DNA from: Timonella sp031979385
GTDB lineage: Bacteria; Actinomycetota; Actinomycetes; Actinomycetales; Cellulomonadaceae
NCBI GenBank assembly: GCA_031979385.1
Contig: DALZEF010000008.1
Coordinates: forward strand, 62,001-126,000
Reading direction: 5' to 3'
DNA: 64,000 nucleotides
Shown: positions 18,409 through 27,449 of the stretch, in pieces
How positions within the stretch are numbered: position 1 is the stretch's first letter
How the letters are laid out: each line of letters begins with the position of its first letter
Notes under the pieces: model-generated
The model's database searches: none
What the model saw: only the letters and a program-made list of their open reading frames with translations
Told to the model about the DNA's origin: nothing
Made by a program: the position numbers and the translations under genes

Positions 18409-19260
18409 TTAGCCGAACACGATCAACGGGCTACCCGTGCGGGGGTTAGTCATAACGGTTGAGTCAACGCCATAGACCTTACGGATGAGCGCTTCGGTCA
18501 GCACCTCGGTGGGCGTCCCGGAGGTGACAAATCTGGCGCGATCCATCACGATCAACTCGTGTGCGAACGTGGCCGCGAGGTTCAGATCATGCAACGCGGT
18601 CAAGACTGTCTTCCCAGCATCGGCCAGTTCGCGGAGCAGGGTGAGCGTGGAAAGTTGGGCGGCTACGTCAAGGTGATTGGTCGGTTCATCAACCACCAGA
18701 ATGTCCGTCTGCTGCGCCAACGCCTTCGCGATCAACACGCGCTGACGTTCACCACCCGACAGGGTTCCAAACTCTCTGTCCTTAAGCGCTGTCATCCCCA
18801 CGAGTTCTAGGCATTCGACCGCAACCTCGACATCTAGCGCTCGCGGCCCCGAAAGGACCGGTCGGTGTGGAGTCCGGCCAAGCAACACGACATCAAATAC
18901 ACTCAAAGTTCGGTCGGCGGATGCGCTCTGCTCGACGTAGGCGAGGGTCTTGGCCTTGGTTCGTGGCCGCTCAGCCAGCCAGTCGGTCCCTGCAACTTTC
19001 ACCGTGCCTGCATCAGGTTGCTGAACTCCTGCCAAGATACGCAGCAGTGAGGACTTACCTGACCCGTTGGGGCCTATCAGCGCAGTGACCTTACCGTGAG
19101 CGATACTCTCGCTTAGCTGCGTCAAGATCTGTGTCGAACCAACACCCCATGACACGTCCTCGAACGAAAACGCCGGCGTGCTGTTCGCGCCCAACTCAGC
19201 CGAAACGGCGGGGGATCCGGGCTGGGCGGCGGCAGGGTCGTCGTCAATGAAAAAGCTCAC
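18409..19260 (-). CDS. Probable F420-0 ABC importer, ATP-binding subunit
   Basis: A FecE/BtuD-type ATPase of about 283 residues: Walker A GPNGSGKSS, signature LSGGERQR, Walker B DILVVDEPTNHLD, H-loop LTALHDL. I prefer GTG 19260, which overlaps the permease stop by 4 bp (GTGA) and is preceded by AGAGGGG; ATG 19284 would add eight residues. Third gene of a cassette with permease and binding protein. By sequence alone it could serve iron-siderophore or cobalamin uptake; the binding protein and the nearby cofE point to F420-0. Confidence 0.85.
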   Translation of the reverse strand: MSFFIDDDPAAAQPGSPAVSAELGANSTPAFSFEDVSWGVGSTQILTQLSESIAHGKVTALIGPNGSGKSSLLRILAGVQQPDAGTVKVAGTDWLAERPRTKAKTLAYVEQSASADRTLSVFDVVLLGRTPHRPVLSGPRALDVEVAVECLELVGMTALKDREFGTLSGGERQRVLIAKALAQQTDILVVDEPTNHLDVAAQLSTLTLLRELADAGKTVLTALHDLNLAATFAHELIVMDRARFVTSGTPTEVLTEALIRKVYGVDSTVMTNPRTGSPLIVFG

Positions 19261-20279
19261 GAACTTGCCCCTCTCGAACGCCACAACACAAACGCAAACA
19301 CGGGTGCACCGACAATCGCGGTCACAATACCGACCGGCAGCTCGCGCGGCTCGAACACGGTTCGAGCGAGCGTATCCGCCCAGATCAGGAATATCGCACC
19401 CACCAGTGCAGATGCGGGCAGTAAGAAACGGTGGCCGGATCCAGCGATTAGCCGGACCACGTGCGGCACGATCAACCCAACGAATCCGATTGAACCCGAT
19501 ACAGACACCATCGCACCCGTCAGCAGCGCAACCGCCAACAGCAAGCCCCAGCGCCAGCGCGAAGCATTGATGCCGAGGGAACGGGCAGAATCGTCGCCAA
19601 ACGTGAATGCATCAAGCACGTTACCTGTCGCCACAAGTGGCACACCCAACGCGACCAGCGCGACCCCCGCGATGGCAACCGACTGCCACGTCGCGGAACC
19701 CACCGACCCCATGAGCCAAGCGAGAACCTCACGGTAGGAATCGCCCGAGGCCGACCAGAAAATGATAAAACTCGTCACCGCGGCACACAGTTGACTGACC
19801 GCAAGACCAGCCAAAACAGTGCGGGTCGGTGTGAGTTGACCTAACGACCCCGCCAAGGTGAGCGACGCCGCCAGCGCCGCGACCGCACCTACGAATGCAG
19901 CCACCGGGAGTAGTACGCCTACTCCCAGCAACAACACGAGCACCGCGCCCAATGACGCACCCGAAGACAGCCCGAGGAGATACGGATCGGCCAGCGGATT
20001 GCGGGTGAGCGACTGCATGATCGCACCGCTGACGGCGAGGCCAGCACCCACGCATGCCGCCGTCAATACCCTGGGGAGCCGCAACTCCCACACCATTGCG
20101 TCGCGCAATATCGACAGCGGTTCGAGACCGAGCAACTGGCCGAAGCCGAGGTGATGCGCAATAGACGCAAACACCTCGGCAGGGCTCAGCGCGGCAGGTC
20201 CGATCGCGACGGCAACGGCGACCGATGCGGCAAGCGCTAGGGCGAGCGCGATGAGAATGAGCGGGCGGGTTAGTTTCAT
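19257..20279 (-). CDS. Probable F420-0 ABC importer, permease
   Basis: A 340-residue BtuC/FecCD-type permease with about ten hydrophobic helices. Family motifs seen: RLPRVLTAACVGAGLAVSGA, NPLADPYLLGLSSGASLGAV, and GFVGLIVPHVVRL near the C-terminus, which contacts the ATPase. The start ATG follows the stop of the binding protein directly. Type II importers of this fold carry large cofactors such as cobalamin and haem, which suits a deazaflavin cofactor precursor. Confidence 0.87.
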   Translation of the reverse strand: MKLTRPLILIALALALAASVAVAVAIGPAALSPAEVFASIAHHLGFGQLLGLEPLSILRDAMVWELRLPRVLTAACVGAGLAVSGAIMQSLTRNPLADPYLLGLSSGASLGAVLVLLLGVGVLLPVAAFVGAVAALAASLTLAGSLGQLTPTRTVLAGLAVSQLCAAVTSFIIFWSASGDSYREVLAWLMGSVGSATWQSVAIAGVALVALGVPLVATGNVLDAFTFGDDSARSLGINASRWRWGLLLAVALLTGAMVSVSGSIGFVGLIVPHVVRLIAGSGHRFLLPASALVGAIFLIWADTLARTVFEPRELPVGIVTAIVGAPVFAFVLWRSRGASS

Positions 20280-21353
20280 TTACTCGAAGGACAGGTCAGC
20301 CAATTGTGCAGAGAGCTCAGTTGCGGCGGATACAGAACGGACCCCAGCCTCAGTCGCGGGGAACGGAACCACGAGATAACGCTCGTTCTGCACTGCAGTC
20401 AGCTTCGCGGTTGCAGGGTTGCCCTCAAGCACGCCGATCTTCTTCTCGGTCGTGCCCCACGCGGAATCGACCAACACGATCACGTCCGGGTCGGCCTCAA
20501 TGACCTTCTCCCACGACATCGAACCCCATGTGTCCTCGATGTCTGCCGCGATGTTGGTGAGTCCGATCGTGTCCATCGTCAACTGGGCAGAACCCTTGCC
20601 ACCGCCCACAAATGGCGTATCCGAACCGGAGGAGTACCACAGCGCGGTCAGGCCACGTTCATCTGTGGTGACCTGTTCGAGTTCTGTTTTTTGCTTGTCG
20701 ACGAGTTGGCTGGCTTCTGCTTGACGGTCGAATACCTGCCCCATCAGTTCGATTTCGTTGAACACGTCCTGGTAGGTGAGTGGGTCGGGCTGATAGCCAG
20801 GCTCCTTGCAGGCACTTGGTGCGACGAGAGTGTTGACTCCGAGCTTCTCGAACGCCTCGCGTTCCCCCATGCCGTCTGCGGAAAGGTTAGACTCCCAACC
20901 CACATAGATGAGATCTGGTTCAAGTTCAAGGAGAGCTTCGGTGCCAGCGAGCTTGTCCGAGAGCGGGGTTTCGATGGCTTCGTTTCCCGCGGCTTGGGCG
21001 GTGAGCCATTCAGGGAGCGGGCCGTCCTGGTAGGTCGTGCCGATGATGCGGTCACCCACGCCGAGCGCGAGCATCATTTCCATGGTCGAGGACTTTGCGG
21101 TGACAACCTTTTGAGGTGCTCCCGCGAACGTGGTTTCAGTGCCGCAGGTGTCAATGGTGAGGGGATAGGTTGTCTTGAGTGCGTCATCGGTCGGTGACGC
21201 AGAGGTATCCGGTGACGTGACCTCGGCAGAAGTGTTGTTTTCTTGTTCCGGGGTTTGTGAAGAGGGAGAACATGCGGTCAACACGAGCAGTGAAGCGGAC
21301 AAGGCGGAGGCGGCCAATACGAACTTGCTGTTGGTGAAAGTCGAACGTGACAT
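20280..21353 (-). CDS. Probable F420-0 ABC importer, substrate-binding lipoprotein
   Basis: 357 residues with a signal peptide and lipobox LTAC (cysteine near residue 28), a Ser/Thr-rich linker, then a class III binding-protein fold. From memory, the strings VVTAKSSTMEMMLALGVGDRI, LIYVGWESNLSADGMGER and SACKEPGYQPDPLTYQDVF are hallmarks of the small clade annotated as F420-0 binding proteins (TIGR03868 with TIGR03869/TIGR03873), described as an actinobacterial cassette that keeps company with cofE. It is the first gene of the operon. If that clade call is wrong, a siderophore or cobalamin binder is the alternative. Confidence 0.78.
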   Translation of the reverse strand: MSRSTFTNSKFVLAASALSASLLVLTACSPSSQTPEQENNTSAEVTSPDTSASPTDDALKTTYPLTIDTCGTETTFAGAPQKVVTAKSSTMEMMLALGVGDRIIGTTYQDGPLPEWLTAQAAGNEAIETPLSDKLAGTEALLELEPDLIYVGWESNLSADGMGEREAFEKLGVNTLVAPSACKEPGYQPDPLTYQDVFNEIELMGQVFDRQAEASQLVDKQKTELEQVTTDERGLTALWYSSGSDTPFVGGGKGSAQLTMDTIGLTNIAADIEDTWGSMSWEKVIEADPDVIVLVDSAWGTTEKKIGVLEGNPATAKLTAVQNERYLVVPFPATEAGVRSVSAATELSAQLADLSFE

Positions 21354-21851
21354 GAGGAAGTGAACCTAGCTGCGGGATGAACCGCATGATCAACCCGTGC
21401 AATTCGTGGTGCGATGTGCGGCACGGCTGGCAGTGCAGTAACCAGTACAACAGGTGAAGGAAATCCACGCGCAGCAACGTTGCAGGATTGTATATTCGGA
21501 TAGATAGCGCCGACCCGTGTGCGCTGATCAACAGACTAAATCGAGCCTGTATACACGCGACCAAAGCCAGCCGCGAGATCCGATACGAGTCTACACCTGC
21601 GATGTTTCAAGCATGTGACACATGCAGCGTGGGCCGAACTGCGTTGGAGGATTGGGCGTTGCCGCACAATATTTCGGCTCTGTCGGCGGCGTTGCCATTA
21701 TTTGCGGTACCAGTGCCGACAGAACCGAAACATCGAGGGTCAGGTTGGAGCGGATCAGGCTTGGCGAGCCGGTGTCAGTGCTGTTGATAGTTGTTCCACA
21801 GGGCAGATGCGCCCATTCCGATAGGGGAGTGGTGTTGGTGGGATAAGATGC
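21354..21851. other. Gene-free region between divergent genes
   Basis: About 500 bp that should hold the promoters of the importer (minus strand) and the lipoprotein gene (plus strand). GCATGTG/ACATGC near 21613 forms a small palindrome. No riboswitch that I recognise. The second half contains a 69-bp inverted-repeat element (21667-21735) described separately. Confidence 0.5.
21667..21735. repeat. Dispersed inverted-repeat element, copy 1
   Basis: Arms 21667-21687 and 21715-21735 pair at 18 of 21 positions around a 27-base loop. The right arm GACAGAACCGAAACATCG and part of the loop recur at 53461-53491, where a matching left arm also exists. Not similar to the other long hairpins in the window. 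Confidence 0.6.
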
Positions 21852-22505
21852 GTGAACTCTACTAACAGTCTTGTGCTCTCTCGCCTGTGCCGTCGCCGAA
21901 CCGTTAAGGGGCCTGCTCGGCTTGTGGCTGTGCTTATTGCTGTAGCCCTTGTTGCGTCAACGTCGGCGTGTGGGGAAGAGCCGGTTGAGTATTTCACTCC
22001 TCCGCCCGCAACGCCTGCCCCAGAAGTTATTGTCAGTGACGAGGCTGAAGTGTTTGAACGCCCCGATGTGCGGCTCATTCATCCGCCAAAGAAACCCGAC
22101 GTGATGCTTGATCTATCTGAGGAGAGTGCGCTTGCGTTCGCATACTATTTCGTGGACGTGTTGAACTACACCGCAAACTCAGGCGATACCAGCATCCTTG
22201 AAGGCATCAGTGGTCCCGAATGTAGGTATTGTCGAGGATTTACACAGACTTCCGAAGAACTCGAGAACTCAAAGAGTTGGGTCGTCGATTATGAATTGAG
22301 CTTCAGCGACGCTCCTGAAATTATCAAGACGGACGGCATAGTATTCGCGCTAGAAGTTAACCTCCGCAGTGTTGCTCATAAAGTACAGTCGGAAGATGGA
22401 GAATCACGAGACATCGCAACGAAGGATATGTCTGGGTTACTGATCATTTATCGTCTCGGCGAATACTGGCTTGTGGAACAGTTTGGTAATCGAGGTGAGG
22501 AGTAA
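21852..22505 (+). CDS. DUF6318-like lipoprotein
   Basis: 217 residues with an N-terminal signal and a cysteine in a lipobox-like STSACGE context (near residue 40), then a Pro-rich linker (YFTPPPATPAPEV). The globular part contains YYFVDVLNYTANSGDTSILEGIS followed by PECRYC, which I associate with DUF6318 lipoproteins of Actinobacteria. Function unknown. The GTG start at 21852 is preceded by GTGGGA. The stop overlaps the next start by one base (TAATG), so the two exported proteins are made together. Confidence 0.75.
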   Translation: MNSTNSLVLSRLCRRRTVKGPARLVAVLIAVALVASTSACGEEPVEYFTPPPATPAPEVIVSDEAEVFERPDVRLIHPPKKPDVMLDLSEESALAFAYYFVDVLNYTANSGDTSILEGISGPECRYCRGFTQTSEELENSKSWVVDYELSFSDAPEIIKTDGIVFALEVNLRSVAHKVQSEDGESRDIATKDMSGLLIIYRLGEYWLVEQFGNRGEE

Positions 22506-23407
22506 TGAAGCTGTCAGTCTTCCTGCTCGCCTTGCTTGCGTCCATGCAGGGTAGTTTCGACGGAAATTTTGACCAAGACACGGTCACTGTTTCTGCTGAC
22601 TATTACACTGCGACCAAGCGATCCCCAACGAGTGTTTCTGTTCTTTCTTCTAGTGGTTCTGTTTCTTCAGGCTCTTCGACCCCACAGGTGCGGGTGGAGT
22701 ATCGTCCAGGATGCTATGAGTCGTTGGCGCGTGCGGAGTGTGATCGTGAGACGGTTCGGGTGCGCGAGCAGTGTGCGGAGGAGTTTGTTGCGACTCATTA
22801 CACGACGCTTACGTTTGATCTGGCCAGTGGTGCGTTGGTGTCGAGCGTTTATGTGCCGGGATACTGCCCGGCCGATCCTGAAATAGATGCTGTCACACCG
22901 GAGCAGATTGTGGTGACGGCCCAAGATTTTCAGTCGCTACCGTTGAAAGGTTCTGGAGTGTTCATCAACCCTGATGAAACCCAGGTGGACAACTACTTTG
23001 TGAAGCTGCCTATCAACTTTTATTCTGATGGCTCTCCACAAACCTTGACCACCGAGGTTCTTGGAACGCAGGTTTTGGTGGAAGCAACCCCTGTAGTGTT
23101 TCAGTGGGATCTTGATAATGGAGATGTTTCACCGCGGGTACGTGAAGGACGGTGGGTGACTCATAAGGGTGAGCGCACGCAATGGTTTGGTTGGCATCAG
23201 TACACGTATGTGAAGTCAGGGTATTACACGCCGAGTTTGACGACGCAGTGGTCGGGTAGGTTCTCGGTGGATGGCGGAGGTTCATGGCGTGACATTGCAG
23301 GGTATGCGCAAACCGTTGAGAGTCTTCCTGAAGTGGCGGTAGCAGAGTCTAAACCGTTGTTGGTGCGTGATTCTGACGCGGTGTGGCACAAGAAAACAAA
23401 CCAGTAA
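22505..23407 (+). CDS. Secreted protein of unknown function, coupled to the DUF6318 lipoprotein
   Basis: 300 residues with a weak N-terminal signal peptide (MKLSVFLLALLASMQG) and no later membrane span, so probably exported. Residues 60-125 contain six cysteines that could form disulfides. The C-terminal half (VEATPVVFQWDLDNGDVSPRV onwards, with GYYTPSLTTQWSGRFSVDGG) resembles PKD-like beta-sandwich domains seen next to DUF6318 genes. Codon choice is less GC-biased than in the neighbours. The two genes probably act together at the cell surface; the role is unknown. Confidence 0.75.
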   Translation: MKLSVFLLALLASMQGSFDGNFDQDTVTVSADYYTATKRSPTSVSVLSSSGSVSSGSSTPQVRVEYRPGCYESLARAECDRETVRVREQCAEEFVATHYTTLTFDLASGALVSSVYVPGYCPADPEIDAVTPEQIVVTAQDFQSLPLKGSGVFINPDETQVDNYFVKLPINFYSDGSPQTLTTEVLGTQVLVEATPVVFQWDLDNGDVSPRVREGRWVTHKGERTQWFGWHQYTYVKSGYYTPSLTTQWSGRFSVDGGGSWRDIAGYAQTVESLPEVAVAESKPLLVRDSDAVWHKKTNQ

Positions 23408-23525
23408 CCTATCAGTTGGGTGTGCTTGTGTGGGGCACGGTATGGGTTCGTTTGTCAACGTACACATAACTTGATCACGCTTTGACGAGCAAACCCGCGC
23501 GGCACCCAAAGTCTGCGAGGGTGGT

Positions 23526-24338
23526 TTAGGAAGAGAGTTCTTGGTCGCGCGCGATCGTTGCCTTCACGGCGTCGGCCACGTTGCTCAGGAATGCGTTGGA
23601 CTCAAGCGACATCAGCCCAGCAACGGTTGTTCCGCCAGGGGAGCAGACCTGATCGATGAGATCCCACGGCGATTCGTTAGACTCCTTAACCAGAGCAGCC
23701 GAACCGAGCACCGCCTGAGCAGCGATCTTGGTGGCTGTTGCTTTAGGCATACCGGCCGCGACGGCGCCACGAGCCAGCGCGTCGATAAACAAGAACGCCC
23801 AAGCCGGGGACGAACCCGCGATTGCAGTGAAGGCAGAGAACTGGGCTTCGGGGACCTCGACAACCTCACCGATGGACTCAAACACCTGGCGCACGATGGC
23901 GTGGTCCTCATCCGTGGCAAACGTGTTGGCGCAAATCCCTGACATACCCTGGCCGATCCGCGAGTTCACGTTCGGCATGACACGAGCGATACGGTGCTCC
24001 GACCCAACCAACTCGGCAAGATTGTCCAGTGAAAGCCCCGCGGCGATTGACACGATGAACGGCTTTTTCTCGGCAAGAGTCTCACGAATCTCCGCAGCGA
24101 CAGCACCGAGCAGCTGGGGTTTAACCGCGAGAATGAGAACATCAGCCGCCGCAGCCACTTCAACGTTGGTATCGAGCGCGCGCGTGCCAGTCGCCTGAGC
24201 GAACGCGTCACGTTCTGGTTTTGACCGCGATGAAAACACGATGTCCGACGCAGCAACCACACCACCATCAATAAGGCCATGCACGATCGCGCCGCCCATG
24301 TTACCCACGCCGATGAACCCGTAAACTGCCACTGTCAT
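23526..24338 (-). CDS. proC: Pyrroline-5-carboxylate reductase
   Basis: Last step of proline synthesis: NAD(P)H-dependent reduction of pyrroline-5-carboxylate. 270 residues, full length. Rossmann motif GFIGVGNMGGAI at the N-terminus, LILAVKPQ, RVMPNVNSRIGQGM, and the C-terminal family signature around VCSPGGTTVAGL. It is alone on the minus strand, followed at a distance by the helicase gene, with a probable terminator between them. Confidence 0.95.
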   Translation of the reverse strand: MTVAVYGFIGVGNMGGAIVHGLIDGGVVAASDIVFSSRSKPERDAFAQATGTRALDTNVEVAAAADVLILAVKPQLLGAVAAEIRETLAEKKPFIVSIAAGLSLDNLAELVGSEHRIARVMPNVNSRIGQGMSGICANTFATDEDHAIVRQVFESIGEVVEVPEAQFSAFTAIAGSSPAWAFLFIDALARGAVAAGMPKATATKIAAQAVLGSAALVKESNESPWDLIDQVCSPGGTTVAGLMSLESNAFLSNVADAVKATIARDQELSS

Positions 24339-24388
24339 TCCCCTTCAAGTGCGAAAAGTTTGCTCCCATCAACTTACATTGTTCATCG

Positions 24389-24423
24389 CGCGAGTGCCCT
24401 GCGCGTCTGGCGTTGCGCTCGCG
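24389..24423 (-). terminator. Probable terminator of the helicase operon
   Basis: CGCGAGTGC (24389-24397) pairs with GCGCTCGCG (24415-24423) with one G-T pair, 17-base loop, 9 bp past the helicase stop on the minus strand. No T tract. Confidence 0.5.
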
Positions 24424-24431
24424 TGGTGTGG

Positions 24432-27400
24432 CTAAGAAGTAGCGGTTTGGAAGTAGTCGTAAAGGGCACGCTCGACTGGGCTCTCCAAGTCCACCGTCAT
24501 CTCGACGACGGGAACTTGTAGACCGTCTTGGTTCTTCTGGGTGGTCTCGACAGGCGAGTGGATGTCCCCTTTTCCCATGTAGAAGAAGTCGGTTCCTTCG
24601 ACATCATCCTTCTTCACGAATACGTGGAGATCATTTGTGTTACTGAGTAGGGCCTGAATCTCAGCGGACTGTAGAGTGCGCTTTGACTTACTGCACCAGG
24701 CGATCTGCGATTGGTTAATAAAACCTTCTTCGTAGTGCACTGCAGAAGTGATGGTGTCGCTCTTGTGATACGTGATGAAGATTGGGCAGGTCTGAGTCGC
24801 ACGATCGATTTTGTAGCCATACATCGTGGACTGTTGGTTGTTTTCCCAGTTAAGCAGCCTGCACACATCCTTACGGGAGTAGCGCATGCCGAGTTTAAGA
24901 GGTGTGCTCCAGGAGTACCTGTGCCGTGCTAGATGCAGGCCCGTTTGCAGGACGTCCTTGAGGTGCTCACGGAACAGTTCGCCCGAGCGGTATTGAGCGA
25001 GTATCTGCTCATTGAGGATGTACGCGCCGTGCTCAACTCGAACAACTGGCTGCGTGCCGTACTTTTTGCGTTCGGCTTCCGTGAAGAAGGAGAGGTCAAA
25101 GATACGTCTTATGGAGGTGAGTGTCGCTTTGTCGGTCCGTAGGCCGTTCTTCTCAAGGAATCTGTGGGTTGCGTCAATGCCGGAAGTGCCGCCCTGCTTA
25201 ATCAGGAGATCAAGAATAAGTAACTCATGTGGGCGTTTGCCGTTGAGGAACTCGGTCGAAGCGTAGGTCAATGTCTGGTGCTCTAAGGCGTTGGGCTTAG
25301 AGCTTTCCAGTTTCGTCTTGGCGAGGAACTGCCAGTAGTTTCCTTCTTTTGATGCGAGGACTACAGGGTCGAGGGTGTCCTGGGTGGCGAAGTCGAACAA
25401 GGTCGGAATGCGGTTGAGTCGATACTGGAGCTCAAGGACTTCCTTTTTCAAGGCTCCCAGCGAGTCCAGTTTGGTTTTAGCTAGCGACTGAAGAACTCGT
25501 TCGCGTGCTACCAGATCGAAGTTCACTGAAGATACACCGGCAATAGCACCGGCTTCTTCGGCTTGGATCATCTTTTGGCGGATGAGGTCTTTGTTCCGAG
25601 AACTGTCGCCCAGAAGGGCGATAGGGACTAGATAGTTATTCGTGTAGTTTCCAATAAAGTCGATTACAACTAGGTATTCCTTACCGGTGGCTTTGCGTAG
25701 TCCTCGACCAAGCTGCTGCGTGAAGATGATGCTGGATTGGGTGTTCCTCAGCATGACAACCTGATTCACAGAGGGGATATCTATGCCTTCGTTGAAGATA
25801 TCGACGGTCAGGATGTAGTCGAGTTCGCCGCGTTGTAGCGCGCGGACCACGTCTTCTCGGACGCTGATTCGATCGTCACCGGTGAGTGCTCGTGTGCGTA
25901 AAGCTTGGTTGTGGACCGTGCGGGTGTTCAGAAGTGCTGACAGTTCGTGCGCTTCATCTTTGCGGCTGCAGAACATGAGGCCGCGTACCGGAACGCCAGC
26001 GTGCCCGTAGGTTTCGAGCGCCTGGACTAGGTGAGTTACTCGCTCGGAGGAGATAAGCCGACTGAGATCAGCGGTGTCGCTGATCGTTTGGCCTTGGTCG
26101 GTGGTGTATTCGGTTACGCCGTAGTAGTGAAAGGGCGAGAGCATGTCCTCTTCGAGTGCACGCTGAAGCCGGATCTCGTACGGAACATTGAAGTCGAACA
26201 GTTCGTAGATGTTGAATCCGTCGGACCTCTCGGGCGTTGCAGTGACGCCCAATAGAAACTGGGGCCGCAGGTAATCCAGTGCCCTCCTGTAACTGTCAGC
26301 TCCGGCTTTGTGCACTTCATCTATCAGGATGTAGTCGAAAGACTCAGGGTCGATGGTATGAAGCACATCTGGTCGGGAGAGCGTCTGGATAGTCGCAAAC
26401 ACGTACTTGCGGCCCAGGTCCCTGCTGCTTCCGGTTAGCTTGCCAAAATCGCTCTGTGGTGCGGAAAGGACTCGCCGGAACTCGTAGATTGCACGGTCGA
26501 GGATTTGTTCTCGGTGCACCACGAATAGCATTCGTTTAGGTTGGAAGGCGCGTACGTCAAGTGCCGCGAGAATGGTTTTACCCGTCCCGGTAGCAGAAAT
26601 AACGACCGCTCGTTTCTCCCCGGCGTCCCGCACGGTTTGGATTTGTGTCAGTGCGTCGCGTTGCATCGCATTGGGGACAACGAGCGCGGTTGCCGGTGCC
26701 TCATTGGCAGAGCTGTGCGTTGGGAGGACTCCGCTGGCGATCGCCTCCAGGCCACGTTCTAGGGTGTCTGTTGGATCGGTTTCTTCAACGAATGGGGTGT
26801 CGTATGTGCCTATTGGGAAGTCGTCATTCCCGCCTTCATTCGTGGATTGAACAACTGGAACGTGGCGTGACACGTAGCGTGCCTCGTACTCAGTGATCCA
26901 TTCGGTGGTCAGCAGGATGCTGTTACGAACCTGATCGTTGAGCGCCGTTTGGATCTGGTGAACGATGTCGCCGTTCGGCATTGCCGCAAACTTGATGTTC
27001 CACTCGTTGTTCTTGATGAGCGCAAAATGGGTGAGGTTTGAACTCCCAACGATTGCGGTATGCGTGTCGGGATGCTCGAATAGGTATCCCTTGGCATGAA
27101 ACCCGCGCTGGTTATCGTTGAAAATCCGTACGGTGGTGTTTGGGAGGTTGAGGAGCTCGCGGAACACTGATGGTGAGTTGAAGCCGAGGTAGTCCGAAGT
27201 GATGATGGTGCCACTTGCACCTGAATCGAGGATCGCTTGTTTGAGTAAAGCAATGGCTGAACTGGTCACAAATGCTACCGAGAACGTGAACGATACCGCT
27301 GTGTGTAGCTCGTGTTTAAGAGCCCGCAGCATCGTGTTGCCATCAACGTTGGCAATCAGTTGGGGGTGCTGCGCCCGGTTAGACGAGGTGCTTCGGTCGA

Positions 27401-27449
27401 GGAAGCCGAAAGTCAGGTCCGCTAGTAACGGCTCATACGGGGTACTCAT
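24432..27449 (-). CDS. PLD-nuclease / superfamily 2 helicase fusion with DUF3427-like C-terminus
   Basis: A protein of about 1005 residues. An N-terminal phospholipase-D-type domain has the HxK core FHAKGYLF (near residue 118) and SSNLTH. A superfamily 2 helicase core follows: ISATGTGKT (near 286), ILIDEVHKAG (near 380), LLGVTATPERSDG, and motif VI QQLGRGLRKATG (near 580). The long C-terminal region (about 640-1000) resembles DUF3427. I start it at ATG 27449, which overlaps the Nudix stop by 4 bp (ATGA); an upstream in-frame start adds 17 unsupported residues. Such fusions are found in repair or anti-phage contexts; here the exact role is inference. Confidence 0.88.
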   Translation of the reverse strand: MSTPYEPLLADLTFGFLDRSTSSNRAQHPQLIANVDGNTMLRALKHELHTAVSFTFSVAFVTSSAIALLKQAILDSGASGTIITSDYLGFNSPSVFRELLNLPNTTVRIFNDNQRGFHAKGYLFEHPDTHTAIVGSSNLTHFALIKNNEWNIKFAAMPNGDIVHQIQTALNDQVRNSILLTTEWITEYEARYVSRHVPVVQSTNEGGNDDFPIGTYDTPFVEETDPTDTLERGLEAIASGVLPTHSSANEAPATALVVPNAMQRDALTQIQTVRDAGEKRAVVISATGTGKTILAALDVRAFQPKRMLFVVHREQILDRAIYEFRRVLSAPQSDFGKLTGSSRDLGRKYVFATIQTLSRPDVLHTIDPESFDYILIDEVHKAGADSYRRALDYLRPQFLLGVTATPERSDGFNIYELFDFNVPYEIRLQRALEEDMLSPFHYYGVTEYTTDQGQTISDTADLSRLISSERVTHLVQALETYGHAGVPVRGLMFCSRKDEAHELSALLNTRTVHNQALRTRALTGDDRISVREDVVRALQRGELDYILTVDIFNEGIDIPSVNQVVMLRNTQSSIIFTQQLGRGLRKATGKEYLVVIDFIGNYTNNYLVPIALLGDSSRNKDLIRQKMIQAEEAGAIAGVSSVNFDLVARERVLQSLAKTKLDSLGALKKEVLELQYRLNRIPTLFDFATQDTLDPVVLASKEGNYWQFLAKTKLESSKPNALEHQTLTYASTEFLNGKRPHELLILDLLIKQGGTSGIDATHRFLEKNGLRTDKATLTSIRRIFDLSFFTEAERKKYGTQPVVRVEHGAYILNEQILAQYRSGELFREHLKDVLQTGLHLARHRYSWSTPLKLGMRYSRKDVCRLLNWENNQQSTMYGYKIDRATQTCPIFITYHKSDTITSAVHYEEGFINQSQIAWCSKSKRTLQSAEIQALLSNTNDLHVFVKKDDVEGTDFFYMGKGDIHSPVETTQKNQDGLQVPVVEMTVDLESPVERALYDYFQTATS

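Noticed and set aside
20304..21197. 297-codon plus-strand frame opposite the F420-0 binding protein
   Set aside because: Antisense shadow; the minus-strand frame has a signal peptide, lipobox and family motifs.
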